A DNA stretch of 45,023 nt, from the NCBI GenBank assembly GCA_029887795.1, contig JARXPE010000010.1:1-45023 (forward strand). The letters are read 5' to 3'. The position numbers and the translations under genes are program-made. Of this stretch, positions 7,670-16,900 are shown in pieces (the stretch's first letter is position 1; the number at the start of each line of letters is the position of its first letter). Under the pieces are notes generated by a model. The model ran no database searches. It saw nothing but the letters and a program-made list of their open reading frames with translations, and had not been told where the DNA came from. This DNA comes from Thermoproteota archaeon (GTDB lineage: Archaea > Thermoproteota > Methanomethylicia > Methanomethylicales > Methanomethylicaceae).

Positions 7670-9120
7670 AAATAACCAGAGGCGGACGCCTGTCGGGCGA
7701 CTTGGCACCAGAGGTTGCAGACTTTACATCGTCGTCTAAACATGACATATATATAGCGGACGAAGTCGTTGAGATAAATTTAGCCCACCTCCTCTGCTTA
7801 GTTCAGGCTGGCATAATCAGTCGCGAAGACGGTAGGCTCTTGGCAAACGCGCTCAAAGGGGTCGAGATCTCGGAGATCCCTCCGGATATGGAAGATATTC
7901 ACATGGTTGTCGAGAACGAGCTTATCAAGAGGGTGGGTGAGGAAATTGGCGGAAAGATCCATACCGGGAAGAGTAGGAACGATCAAGTAGCCACAGCCCT
8001 CCGAATGCGTCTTAGGAAATTCATAATCGAGATATGCGGATGTTTGCTGGACCTTCAATACGCTTTGTTGGAAAAGAGCCAGGCGCATATTAATACAGTG
8101 ATGCCAGGGTACACTCACCTCCAGCATGCACAACCCATCTCTGTATCGCACCACTTGCTCGCATATTTCGACAAGTTCGATAGGCACTTGGCACGCCTGC
8201 TATCCTGCTACAAACGGGTGAACCTCTCACCCATGGGGTCTGCAGCCCTTGCTGGCACCGGCTATCCGATCGATCGCCTGAAACTCGCCGAGTATCTTGG
8301 ATTCGAGGGACTCGTAGAGAACACACTTGACGCTGTCTCAACAAGGGACTTCTCCATCGAGACCGTCTCCGCTCTCACGATAATGATGGTCGATGTAAGC
8401 AGAATTGCAGAGGAGATTATCATCTGGTCATCAAACGAGTTTGGCTACGTGGATCTGCCAGACGATCACTCCTCCACAAGCAGCATTATGCCGCAGAAGA
8501 AGAACCCTGTGACTGCCGAAGTCTTGAGGGCGAAATGCGGAGACGTTCTCGGTGATCTGGTCTCAATGGTCATGATAATGAAGTCGCTTCCCCTCGCCTA
8601 CAACTTGGACATGCAGGAGTTGACCCCCCACCTTTGGAATTCTTGCGAAGTCTCGAAGAGATCTTTAAAGATCCTTGCTGACTTGATTACAAAGATGCGA
8701 TTCAACGAAGCGCGCATGAAGTCTTCGGTGGCAAAGGGCTCGTCGGTGGCTACCGAGCTTGCCGACATGCTCGTGAGGCACTTGGGATTGCCTTTTAGAA
8801 CAGCCCACCGCGTTGTAGGGGAGATAACTAAAGAGCTCTCCCCCTCCTCCCTTTCAGAAGTGCCCCCTGAAAGGATCGCAGAACTCATATCTAAAAAGAC
8901 GGGTAAAAAGTTGGAGACCCGCCTCATCCAGAGCGCAATAGACCCTGAATTCAACATCAACATAAGATCCACTATTGGTGGTCCTGCCTCAAAGGAGATC
9001 GAGCGGATGATCTCCGCCAGAAGAGAAATGCTTAAGAAGAACCAGAATTACGTAGAGGAACTCTGGGTTAAACTCTCGGAAAAGAGCGCCCTCCTAAAAT
9101 CCCTCATCGATTCTCTCTGA
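7666..9120 (+). CDS. argH: Argininosuccinate lyase
   Basis: 484 residues of the fumarase/aspartase superfamily; it splits argininosuccinate into arginine and fumarate. The substrate loops are all visible: GGKIHTGKSRNDQVATALR near 102-120, PGYTHLQHAQPISV near 147-160, and the family signature SSIMPQKKNP at 272-281, where the first serine is the usual catalytic base. The TTG start lies inside the argG stop. Length is slightly longer than many bacterial versions because of a C-terminal helical extension. Its 3' end overlaps the 3' end of the small minus-strand zinc protein by 17 bases. Confidence 0.96.
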   Translation: MKITRGGRLSGDLAPEVADFTSSSKHDIYIADEVVEINLAHLLCLVQAGIISREDGRLLANALKGVEISEIPPDMEDIHMVVENELIKRVGEEIGGKIHTGKSRNDQVATALRMRLRKFIIEICGCLLDLQYALLEKSQAHINTVMPGYTHLQHAQPISVSHHLLAYFDKFDRHLARLLSCYKRVNLSPMGSAALAGTGYPIDRLKLAEYLGFEGLVENTLDAVSTRDFSIETVSALTIMMVDVSRIAEEIIIWSSNEFGYVDLPDDHSSTSSIMPQKKNPVTAEVLRAKCGDVLGDLVSMVMIMKSLPLAYNLDMQELTPHLWNSCEVSKRSLKILADLITKMRFNEARMKSSVAKGSSVATELADMLVRHLGLPFRTAHRVVGEITKELSPSSLSEVPPERIAELISKKTGKKLETRLIQSAIDPEFNINIRSTIGGPASKEIERMISARREMLKKNQNYVEELWVKLSEKSALLKSLIDSL

Positions 9121-9337
9121 TGAGATAGTCTGCCGCCTCCTTTACCCAGCCGCCAGTTCTCTCGTTCTTTGAAATCTCCATCAAGTAATCTTTCCAACCT
9201 ATGCCTTTTCTCTCCTTCCAGATCTCGAAGTGCTCCTTAAGCCTTCTAATGGCTTCTAAATGAAGATCGCAAAACTCTCCTCCTGAGGGCCTACCGCAGA
9301 CCTTACAACTATTTTTTCTTGGAGGGGCAATCATCAT
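9104..9337 (-). CDS. Small zinc-finger protein, unknown function
   Basis: 77 residues with a putative zinc site C11-x2-C14-x8-C23-x2-H26 followed by a charged, helical region rich in Lys, Trp and Glu (EIWKERKGIGWKDYLMEI). I do not recognise a named family. It overlaps the end of topA by 29 bases at its start and the end of argH by 17 bases at its stop, so it is squeezed between two real genes. Its cysteines and composition make a shadow ORF unlikely. Location just after topA implies co-transcription with it. A role in nucleic acid binding would be typical for such a finger, but that is a guess. Confidence 0.6.
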   Translation of the reverse strand: MMIAPPRKNSCKVCGRPSGGEFCDLHLEAIRRLKEHFEIWKERKGIGWKDYLMEISKNERTGGWVKEAADYLIRENR

Positions 9338-11360
9338 TTATGCAAAACCTCCACTTTTTCCACCCATTCCTGACCTCAATAACTGGAAACCCACAAAAAT
9401 CACAATTGCCCTTACTCATCGAGACCTCCCCCTTTTGTGGTATCGAACAAGAAAAATTACATAGGTTTGGGTAATTGTCACAACCAATGAATCTCTTTCC
9501 AGTTTTCCTAGAACGAACGACCCGCATGGTGCCGTTCCTGCACCGTGGGCAAGGTCCTAATACATTCCTTCTCAACTGCTTCATGACTTCTCGCAGTTCT
9601 CCTCCGATCTCCTCATACTTCGCTATTATCCTCTCGAAGACTGGTTTTATGGCTTCCACGGCCTTCAAAACCACTTCCGCCTGATCTTTCTTTCCGCTCT
9701 CTATCTCCGCCATCTCCTCCTCAAGGGCACTAGTCATCCTAACTGAGACCAACTCTGGGAAAAACCTCTTCAATATGCCCACAACCGCAAATCCTAGATC
9801 TGTTACTCTGATCTCCCTGCCCTCGATATAGCCCCTCCTGTAAAGGTTTTCAATGATCTCGGCCCTGGTTGATTTTGTTCCCAAACCTTGTTTCTCCATG
9901 TACGATATGAGTTTGCTGGCGGTGTACCTCTCAGGAGGTTGCGTGAACTTGTCTTCAACATCGATCCTCTCTAAGATTGCCTCATCCTTAGCCTTGAACC
10001 TTTGCCTCTGTTCCGCCACCTTACCCCATGATTGGTAGGGTCTATAATACTCCGTCCAGCCCGGCTCTACAAGATCCATAACTTTGACCTTGAACAAATC
10101 TCTCTCATTGACCTCCACTATCGCCTCTCTCTCCTCTAAAATTGCGTAATCTCCAAAAGTTGCAAAGAACCTTCTCACTATCAGATCGTACAACTTGCTT
10201 TCTTCCCTACCCATCCTGCTCGGTAAGGTCCCTGTTGGATGAATGGCGGGATGCGCCAAGTCCGTAAACTTTCCCTCCCTCGGTTTCAAAATACCCCTTT
10301 CCAAGATCCTGTCCGCCACTTCCCTGTACCTCTCTATCCTCCCTAACTTCTCAATTATCCTGCTTAGTCCCAGCGAGTGAGGGAGCTTCTGACTAGAGGT
10401 CCTCGGATAAGATATCGCTGCGCTCAAGTAGAGCCTCTCTGCTATCCTCTGAGTCTTAGAAGGGGGATACATGAAAAATCTGTAAGCCTCTCTTTGCAGA
10501 TCCCCTAAATTGAAGGGAGGAGGCGGCGGGACCGTCCTTCTCTTGATCCGCACTTCCTTCACATAACCCCTCTTTCCCCTACAACGATCTGCAACATTCT
10601 CGGCATCTTTCCTAGAGAAGAATTCCTTCACCATGTATTCGGCTGGATATCTGGTCCCTCTTATTACAACCTCGCTACTTAGCGACCAGAATGGATCTGG
10701 AACGTGCAAATTAATCGCGATCTCCCTTTTGTAGAGTGCATATAAGGTGGGGCTCTGCACCCTCCCTGCACTGAGTACCTCAAAACCTCCACCAACACTC
10801 CCCAGCGCATCCATTAGCGCTCTCGAAGTATTGACACCAAATATCCAGTCTATCTCGTGACGGACTTTCCCAGCAAAGACTCTTTCGTAATCCAACCGAT
10901 CCTCCGAGTTTTCATACGCCGACCTCAGCTCCTCCCTCGTGAGTGTCGAAAACTTCATCCTTCTAGCCCTAATGTCCGCTCCTCCACATGCATACTTAAG
11001 TATTGTATATCCAATGAGGCTGCCCTCAACATCGAAGTCGCAAGCACAGACGTACGAGTCCGCTCCTTTTGCCATCTCCGCAATCGCCTCTATCCACATC
11101 CTCTTCCTGCGGTCCTTAAGAGGTGCCCACTCTAAATCGAATATTGGGAAGCTCCAGCCGATCGATTTCTGTTCTACCCCGTAGAGGTGCCCAAGGGCTG
11201 GAACCACCGCCGCTCTCCTTCCCCCCGCCTCGACCCAAAATACCGGCAGTCCCTTGTGCCGCTCTCTCTTTACATGCTTACCTCCGAGTGCATATGCTAT
11301 CTTCATCGCGGCACTTGGCTTCTCGCATATAATCAGCTGGTAAGGCATTTCTAAACTCAA
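9309..11360 (-). CDS. topA: DNA topoisomerase I (type IA)
   Basis: 683 residues. The TOPRIM domain opens with LIICEKPSAAMKIAYALGG, and its acidic triad lies in CACDFDVEGSLIGY. The active-site tyrosine is Tyr318 in AISYPRTSSQKLP, and GLGTKSTRAEIIENLYRRGY closes the gate domain. The C terminus carries two zinc-ribbon-like elements: CPRCRNGTM with CDNYPNLCNFSC, and CDFCGFPV with CINDDCPSKKK. Type IA enzymes relax negative supercoils by single-strand passage. A second ATG (MPYQLI, at 11348) is an alternative start and fits the family's usual N terminus. Head-to-head with an unknown membrane protein only 32 bases away, so promoters must overlap or transcripts be leaderless. Confidence 0.95.
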   Translation of the reverse strand: MSLEMPYQLIICEKPSAAMKIAYALGGKHVKRERHKGLPVFWVEAGGRRAAVVPALGHLYGVEQKSIGWSFPIFDLEWAPLKDRRKRMWIEAIAEMAKGADSYVCACDFDVEGSLIGYTILKYACGGADIRARRMKFSTLTREELRSAYENSEDRLDYERVFAGKVRHEIDWIFGVNTSRALMDALGSVGGGFEVLSAGRVQSPTLYALYKREIAINLHVPDPFWSLSSEVVIRGTRYPAEYMVKEFFSRKDAENVADRCRGKRGYVKEVRIKRRTVPPPPPFNLGDLQREAYRFFMYPPSKTQRIAERLYLSAAISYPRTSSQKLPHSLGLSRIIEKLGRIERYREVADRILERGILKPREGKFTDLAHPAIHPTGTLPSRMGREESKLYDLIVRRFFATFGDYAILEEREAIVEVNERDLFKVKVMDLVEPGWTEYYRPYQSWGKVAEQRQRFKAKDEAILERIDVEDKFTQPPERYTASKLISYMEKQGLGTKSTRAEIIENLYRRGYIEGREIRVTDLGFAVVGILKRFFPELVSVRMTSALEEEMAEIESGKKDQAEVVLKAVEAIKPVFERIIAKYEEIGGELREVMKQLRRNVLGPCPRCRNGTMRVVRSRKTGKRFIGCDNYPNLCNFSCSIPQKGEVSMSKGNCDFCGFPVIEVRNGWKKWRFCINDDCPSKKK

Positions 11361-11392
11361 AATTTATTAAACGTCCCTGAATATTAATTCAT

Positions 11393-11971
11393 GTGTCTTT
11401 CATCCAGAGACTCAGGGCAAAACTCCTCCTCCTAACCATCTCCCTCTTTTACGATGTAACCTTCATTGAGCGCATTTGGACCGATCCCGAGCTCTCCAGA
11501 GCGTATGTGGGTCTCGCAGGCCTTCTGATAGCAGGAGTGTCAGGCGTTTTATACTCCGTGGAGCACTTTCTAAGCATACCTGTATCTCCTTTGCCTTATT
11601 CTACAGCGATCCTAATCGGAACACTCATGTTTATGGTAGGTGGATTCGGTCGGAGGATACGCCTCACCTTTGATATCACCATCTCTCGAGAGAACGTCGT
11701 GTCTAGGGGAACTGTGCTTTGCATACTCTCAGATACAAAACAATCCTCCTCAATAATAGAGCTACTGATTTTTTCCATAAGTCAGTGGGACGAGAATGAC
11801 TTGACGGAAGCTGAGCCCTTTCTTATCTTTGCGCACGAGATCTGGAGAGAATCCTTGATGCGGAAGGGGTTAAGCGTAATTGGGCAGGTTCCATTACCAA
11901 AAGATCTGACATCAAAAATAAAAATTCCGAAACATGAAATGAATATGCAGGATAAAATCACACGTTGGTGA
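11393..11971 (+). CDS. Two-pass membrane protein, unknown function
   Basis: 192 residues starting at GTG 11393 (an ATG two bases upstream is out of frame). Two hydrophobic segments can be seen, about residues 38-55 (AYVGLAGLLIAGVSGVLY) and 66-85 (LPYSTAILIGTLMFMVGGFG), followed by a soluble C-terminal half of mixed strands and helices. A basic RRIRL after the second segment suggests the C-terminal half is in the cytosol. No motif links it to a family I know. It diverges from topA with a 32-base gap and is followed by the small zinc-ribbon gene on the same strand. Confidence 0.6.
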   Translation: MSFIQRLRAKLLLLTISLFYDVTFIERIWTDPELSRAYVGLAGLLIAGVSGVLYSVEHFLSIPVSPLPYSTAILIGTLMFMVGGFGRRIRLTFDITISRENVVSRGTVLCILSDTKQSSSIIELLIFSISQWDENDLTEAEPFLIFAHEIWRESLMRKGLSVIGQVPLPKDLTSKIKIPKHEMNMQDKITRW

Positions 11972-12084
11972 CCTGGCGATTCGTTATACATCCAAAAAAC
12001 CTAAATCTATCCCCCTCGAATTTATGACTGTAAGGATCTACAATTGGAGCCTTCACTCAAATGATCTTTAAATGAGGTGAGATT

Positions 12085-12285
12085 TTGGCAATCAGAATTA
12101 TCTGCCATCAATGTAAATCTGTCCTTTACGAGGACAGCGAGCTAATCTCTCCACGCGAGATTTTGGATAAATACGACTCCAAATGTCCAAAGTGTTCCGC
12201 TTTCCTTACTTTTGATCCAACAAAACTCAACATATATGTTAACGAAAGGGCACAACGTGGAATCTTTAAGATCTTTCAGAAGTGA
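12085..12285 (+). CDS. Small zinc-ribbon protein
   Basis: 66 residues with two knuckles, C7-x2-C10 (CHQC) and C34-x2-C37 (CPKC), the spacing of a rubredoxin-like zinc ribbon. The start is a TTG at 12085 preceded by GAGGTGA five bases away, which settles the start. A short basic tail follows. Comparable tiny zinc ribbons are common in archaea and usually remain uncharacterised. It lies between the membrane protein and gcvH on the same strand, with separate upstream gaps of 113 and 79 bases. Confidence 0.65.
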   Translation: MAIRIICHQCKSVLYEDSELISPREILDKYDSKCPKCSAFLTFDPTKLNIYVNERAQRGIFKIFQK

Positions 12286-12321
12286 ACCTGAACCAGCAAA
12301 TGATCTGCCAGATGATCTATA

Positions 12322-12329
12322 TTTTTATA
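12322..12329 (+). promoter_or_regulatory. TATA box for gcvH
   Basis: TTTTTATA centred about 39 bases before the ATG at 12365. A transcript start about 26 bases downstream would leave a 13-base leader holding the ribosome site GAGGT at 12352-12356. Confidence 0.55.
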
Positions 12330-12364
12330 CATCCAACCTCAATTACCAATAGAGGTTATTTGTT

Positions 12365-12769
12365 ATGTCCTCCTACATTAAGGTTGGCGAGAACATAATA
12401 AACACTGACTTCATGTACTCTAAGACCCACGAATGGGTCGCCATAAAAGAATCTCCTGCCCGCATTGGAATCAGCGACTACGCACAGCGAAACCTTCATG
12501 ATCTGGTTTATGCTGAACTTCCGAAGGTCGGATCCCAATTCAAAAAAGGAGAAGTCCTATGCACATTAGAGTCCATAAAAGCCGTCGCGGAGGTATACGC
12601 CCCCGTTGATTGCACCGTCCTCGAAGTCAACTCTGCTCTGCTTGATAAGCCCGAGCTGATAAATAAGGACCCTTACGGCGAAGGTTGGTTGGTCAAGGTA
12701 AAGATCGAGGGCGGAACAGACTCCCTTATGACGCCCGAAAGTTACGCAAACTTTATCAGAGAACTTTAA
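12365..12769 (+). CDS. gcvH: Glycine cleavage H-like lipoyl protein
   Basis: 134 residues with the H-protein fold: the N-terminal YSKTHEWVAI strand at 18-27, GISDYAQRNLHDLVYAELP at 35-53, and the lipoyl-lysine hairpin LESIKAVAEVYAPV, Lys72 being the predicted attachment site. The C terminus (PYGEGWLVKVKI) also matches. In glycine cleavage the H protein shuttles the aminomethyl group between P, T and L proteins. None of those, nor a lipoate ligase, is encoded here, so this copy stands alone; H-like proteins in some archaea serve other lipoate-dependent systems. It is convergent with the next gene across a palindrome. Confidence 0.92.
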   Translation: MSSYIKVGENIINTDFMYSKTHEWVAIKESPARIGISDYAQRNLHDLVYAELPKVGSQFKKGEVLCTLESIKAVAEVYAPVDCTVLEVNSALLDKPELINKDPYGEGWLVKVKIEGGTDSLMTPESYANFIREL

Positions 12770-12797
12770 GGTCCTACTCAAAACCAAGATCTATATC

Positions 12798-12816
12798 TCA
12801 GGTCCTCAGGACCTGA
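12798..12816. terminator. Perfect 19-base palindrome between convergent genes
   Basis: TCAGGTCCT and its exact complement AGGACCTGA flank a single central C. It lies in the 52-base gap between the gcvH stop (12769) and the stop of the converging kinase gene (12822). As RNA either strand could form a 7-base-pair stem with a five-base loop. A bidirectional terminator is the simplest reading, though there is no long T run; a protein-binding site is possible. Confidence 0.45.
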
Positions 12817-12821
12817 ACTCA

Positions 12822-13943
12822 CTATTTTACCATCATCATCTTAAAGACTCCATAATCCACCAAGACCTTCAAGCCACCTTGGAATAGCCTATCGACCTCA
12901 GGATCTCCAGTATCGATTCTCAAATACTCTATGCCCTCCAGCTTCTCCCTCGTGGAGATCACCAAGACATTTTCCTTTCCGACAACCCTCAACACCCTTC
13001 CACTTATCTGCTGATTGCCCCTTCCAAATATGAACCCTTGCCTCCCTATGGGGGAGACTATCACCTGTGCCCTTCGTCCCCTTATCACCTCAAGAATCTC
13101 TCTCTCGCCCACATCCCTCTCGATCAATTTCCTGTCGGCTACAATATCCACCCCCAATAATGTACTTTCGAGTCCCAACCTCTCCATAATGGCCTTGACC
13201 GTGGATCCTGGACCAAGTATGTAAACAGTGTTGTCCTCCATATGCTCCACAACCCATCTCGCTATGGCCCTCATGTTTTCTACCACATCGTCCCTGACTG
13301 GGGTAGGGGCCTTCATCCCCTGTATATAATCTGGCTCATATGGTGTTAGAAGGTACCCGTAGAGTCTTGCCGAGAGCCTGCCCTCCCTGAAAGCCTCTTC
13401 GTCTACATCAGCCACCTCTGCCTCCTTCAGAGGCACCTCATCCCATAGGTACTTTATTAGTAGCTCGGCAGCCGCCCTAGGGGTGACCGCAAAAACTCCA
13501 CTCTGCATCTTGACACCCGAAGGAACGCCGAGCACCGGTATCTTCATATCCACTGAATCTAAGATATCCCTGGCCGTTCCGTCCCCACCAAAGAAGACTA
13601 TTATGTCTAGGTTGTGCTCGAGCATATACCTTGCAGCTTGCTTCGTATCTTCCGCGCACGTCTTGCCCCTTCTTCCTGGGATCACTGTGCACCTAACCCC
13701 TGCCCTTAAAAAAGCCTCCTCGCCCATGCCATCTGGACAAGTCCAGAACTCTATCGTTTGCGCCACTACTCCAAGTGCCCTCAAAAACTCCTCCGCCCGC
13801 CTCAGCGAGACTCTCTCCGCGCCCAACTTGACGGCTCTCTCTAAAATCTCATCACCGTCTGTGCCCTTAAGTCCCACCGCCCCTCCCATACCCGCAATGG
13901 GATTTACTATAAAGCCGACCCTTCTCAATGCATCCTCCTCCAT
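12822..13943 (-). CDS. ATP-NAD/AcoX-type kinase family protein (COG3199)
   Basis: 373 residues. The N terminus has the diacylglycerol/NAD kinase-fold motif IVNPIAGMGGAVGLKG at 12-27, and the nucleotide loop FFGGDGTARDI at 117-127. This is the COG3199 group: longer than classical NAD kinase and seldom tested biochemically. A true NadK is encoded in the same window at 38.9 kb, so this enzyme may phosphorylate a different substrate. It lies 45 bases downstream of ileS on the same strand and could be co-transcribed with it. The start ATG gives the expected first residues ahead of the NP-AGMGG motif. Confidence 0.8.
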   Translation of the reverse strand: MEEDALRRVGFIVNPIAGMGGAVGLKGTDGDEILERAVKLGAERVSLRRAEEFLRALGVVAQTIEFWTCPDGMGEEAFLRAGVRCTVIPGRRGKTCAEDTKQAARYMLEHNLDIIVFFGGDGTARDILDSVDMKIPVLGVPSGVKMQSGVFAVTPRAAAELLIKYLWDEVPLKEAEVADVDEEAFREGRLSARLYGYLLTPYEPDYIQGMKAPTPVRDDVVENMRAIARWVVEHMEDNTVYILGPGSTVKAIMERLGLESTLLGVDIVADRKLIERDVGEREILEVIRGRRAQVIVSPIGRQGFIFGRGNQQISGRVLRVVGKENVLVISTREKLEGIEYLRIDTGDPEVDRLFQGGLKVLVDYGVFKMMMVK

Positions 13944-13988
13944 ATTGCCCTTGTCGCTTTCAACTTAACTCTTCAAGATCTTTTGGCA

Positions 13989-16900
13989 CTAGTCTTCCTC
14001 TATTCCTATGAAGAACTCTTCCCCGTCAATCTGCCACTCGTCCTTATACGCTCCTCTCTCTATGCTTCCTATGCTAACATACATCTCCTTTGCCCTAACC
14101 TCTGTGGAGATCCCCTTTATTTTATCCATTATCAACCCTTTGACCTCTTCTGAGGGCACACCCACCCAAACCTTAATGTACGCATCCACCTTCAGGGCAG
14201 CTCTCTTTCTCATCTCTTGGATCCTCCTTATGACATCCCTCATCAACCCTTCTGCCATTAGATCCTTGTCCTTCGTCGTGTCTATGTAGACAGTGCCAAA
14301 CCTGAAGCCCGCGCCCTTGTAATTCTCGGGCACACTTTCTTGAACAGTCACGTATTCCTTCTTGAGCTCAAACTTCTCACCATCAACTTCGAAGATCACA
14401 GCTTTGCCCTCTCTCAGGTTTCTTAAGATTTCTCTACCATCCATCCTATCTATTATCTCAGCCACAGTCTTGGTCTTTCCTCTGAATATTGGTCCGATGA
14501 TAGACGGGTTAGCTACTAACTTGATCTCCTTCATCTTCTCCTCCTCATCTGGCGAGAGTACTTCAACTTCCTTTACATTTGCTTGATCTAGAACAATCCT
14601 CTTGAGCCTCGAGATCGCCCTTATGACGCTCTCGTCCTTCGAGACAACCATCAGTCTCCTCAAAGGTTGTCTTGTCTTTATTCTGGCCGACTGCCTTGCA
14701 CTGTAAGACGCCTCTATGATCTCCTTCACTATCTGCATTTCCTCTTCGAGCTCGGGGGCAAGCCATTTGTCGTCAAAGGAGGGCCATTCAAGCATGTGCA
14801 CGCTGATCGGCATCTCGGACCTTGTCCTGAACATCCCTTGGTATATCTTCTCTGAGACGAATGGCGCTATTGGTGCAACCATCTTTAGATAATTGAACAA
14901 AACCTCATAAAGCGTGGCGTAGGCCGCTATCTTATCAGGGTCCTCAGTCTCAGTCCAAGTCCTCTTCCTGATCAGCTTAATGTACCATCTGCTTAGTTCC
15001 TCCTTCATGAAGTACTCCAGCTCTCTAACAGCCTCAAAAACGCGCAACCCATTCATCGACTCGGTCACGTTCTTTATGAGGCGCTCCAACCTCGAAAGGA
15101 TCCACCTATCTTCATCCTTGAGCCATCCTGAGACCTTGCTAAGGCTGTACTCTTCTGGGGAGAACTTGTCTAGACTCATGTAAAGACTTGCAAAGTAAAA
15201 AGTACTCCAAAGAATTCCCATGAATCTCGATGTCTCCTCCACACTCTTCCAAGTAAATTTAAGGTCTTCCCAAGTGGTGCACCCAAGCTCGTACCACCTC
15301 AAGGTGTCCCTTCCGTATTTTTCTATGACCTCCTCAGGATACACCACGTTCCCAAGGGATTTGTGCATCGCCCTGCCGTCTTGATCTATTGTGAACCCAT
15401 GCATCAAAACCCTCCTGTAGGGCACAGAGTCAAACGCTATTATGCCGCAAACCATCAGGGTGTAGAACCAGCCTCTTGTCTGGTCATGTCCCTCGAGTAT
15501 CATATCTACTGGCCACCACTTCTCCCACTCCTTGGGCTCGGATGGGTAATGAAGCGATGCAAACGATGCCGAACCAGAGTCCATCCAAACATCTGCAACA
15601 TCATTAACCCTTTCCATTTCATGCCCGCATGTGCACCTTATCTTTATGTAGTCCACCCACGGTCTGTGGAGGTCGATCTCCCCAATTTTGTCGATAGCCT
15701 TCTCTTTGAGCTCTGAGAATGATCCAATAACATCATGCTTGCCACACTTGCCGCAGACCCATATGGGTAGCGGAACGCCCCAATATCTCTGCCTTGAGAT
15801 GACCCAGTCCTTTGCGTTCTTTATCCAGTTGCCGAACCTTGCCTTCCCTGCCCACTCGGGCACCCAATCGACCTTTTCGTTCTCCTCAAGCATCCGCTCC
15901 TTTATTTCTGTTACCTTTATGAACCACTGACTCGCAATCCTCAATATTAATGGTGTCTTACACCTCCAGCAGTGCGGGTACCTATGCCTCGTCTTTTCCA
16001 TTTTTAGTAGGAGTCCTTTCCTTTTGAGATCATCAATGATCTCCTTGTTGGCCCCCCTCACCTCCTTGCCTGCATACTTCCCCCCATCTGCTGTGAACCT
16101 TCCTCTTTCGTCAACTGGGCAGAAATCTGGAAGCCCATAAACTTCTCCAACCTCATGATCCTCCTCACCATGCCCCGGGGCAGTGTGGACGCATCCAGTA
16201 CCTTCTTCAAGAGTCACATAAAGGTCGCTCAGCACTACGAAGTGTGCTGGGGAGAGCTCCCTCTGCTTGGGGACCTCTTCAAGAAGTGGGGGGACATACC
16301 TCAAGCCACTGAGTTTGCTCCCAGGGATCCTTTCCACGACTTCGTATTTCTCATCCATGAATACTGCCCCCACCCTATCTTCCGCCACTATGTAAGTCTC
16401 GTCCCCAACCTTTACCTTGGCATACATGAAGTCTGGGTTCACCATGACCGCTACGTTTGCGGGTAAAGTCCAGGGCGTGGTGGTCCATATTACGATGTAA
16501 TCTTTCTCCTTTCCTTCTAGCCTAAATTTCACGTAGATCGAGTCATCTTCAACCTCCCTATACTCGTCGGTCGCCTCATAACCTGCTAACACGGTCTCGC
16601 ATCTTGGGCACCAGTGGACTATTTTATTCCCTTTCTCCAAGAGCCCTCTCTCATCTGCCCTCTTTATTAGCCACCAAACCGACTCGATGTAACTATTATC
16701 TAAAGTCCTGTAAGGTCTATCCCAATCCATCCAAACCCCCAAATTCTGGAACTGGGACGTCGCCACCTTCAAGTTCTCAAGGGCAAATTTCTTGCAAGCA
16801 TTAACAAAGTTCTCTATTCCAAGCGCCTCGATCTCTTTTTTTGTTTTTATGCCGAGCTTCTTTTCAACCATAACCTCGATTGGAAGTCCGTGCATGTCGA

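Noticed and set aside
16155-16466. Plus-strand open frame opposite ileS
   Set aside because: Antisense shadow of the editing domain of ileS.
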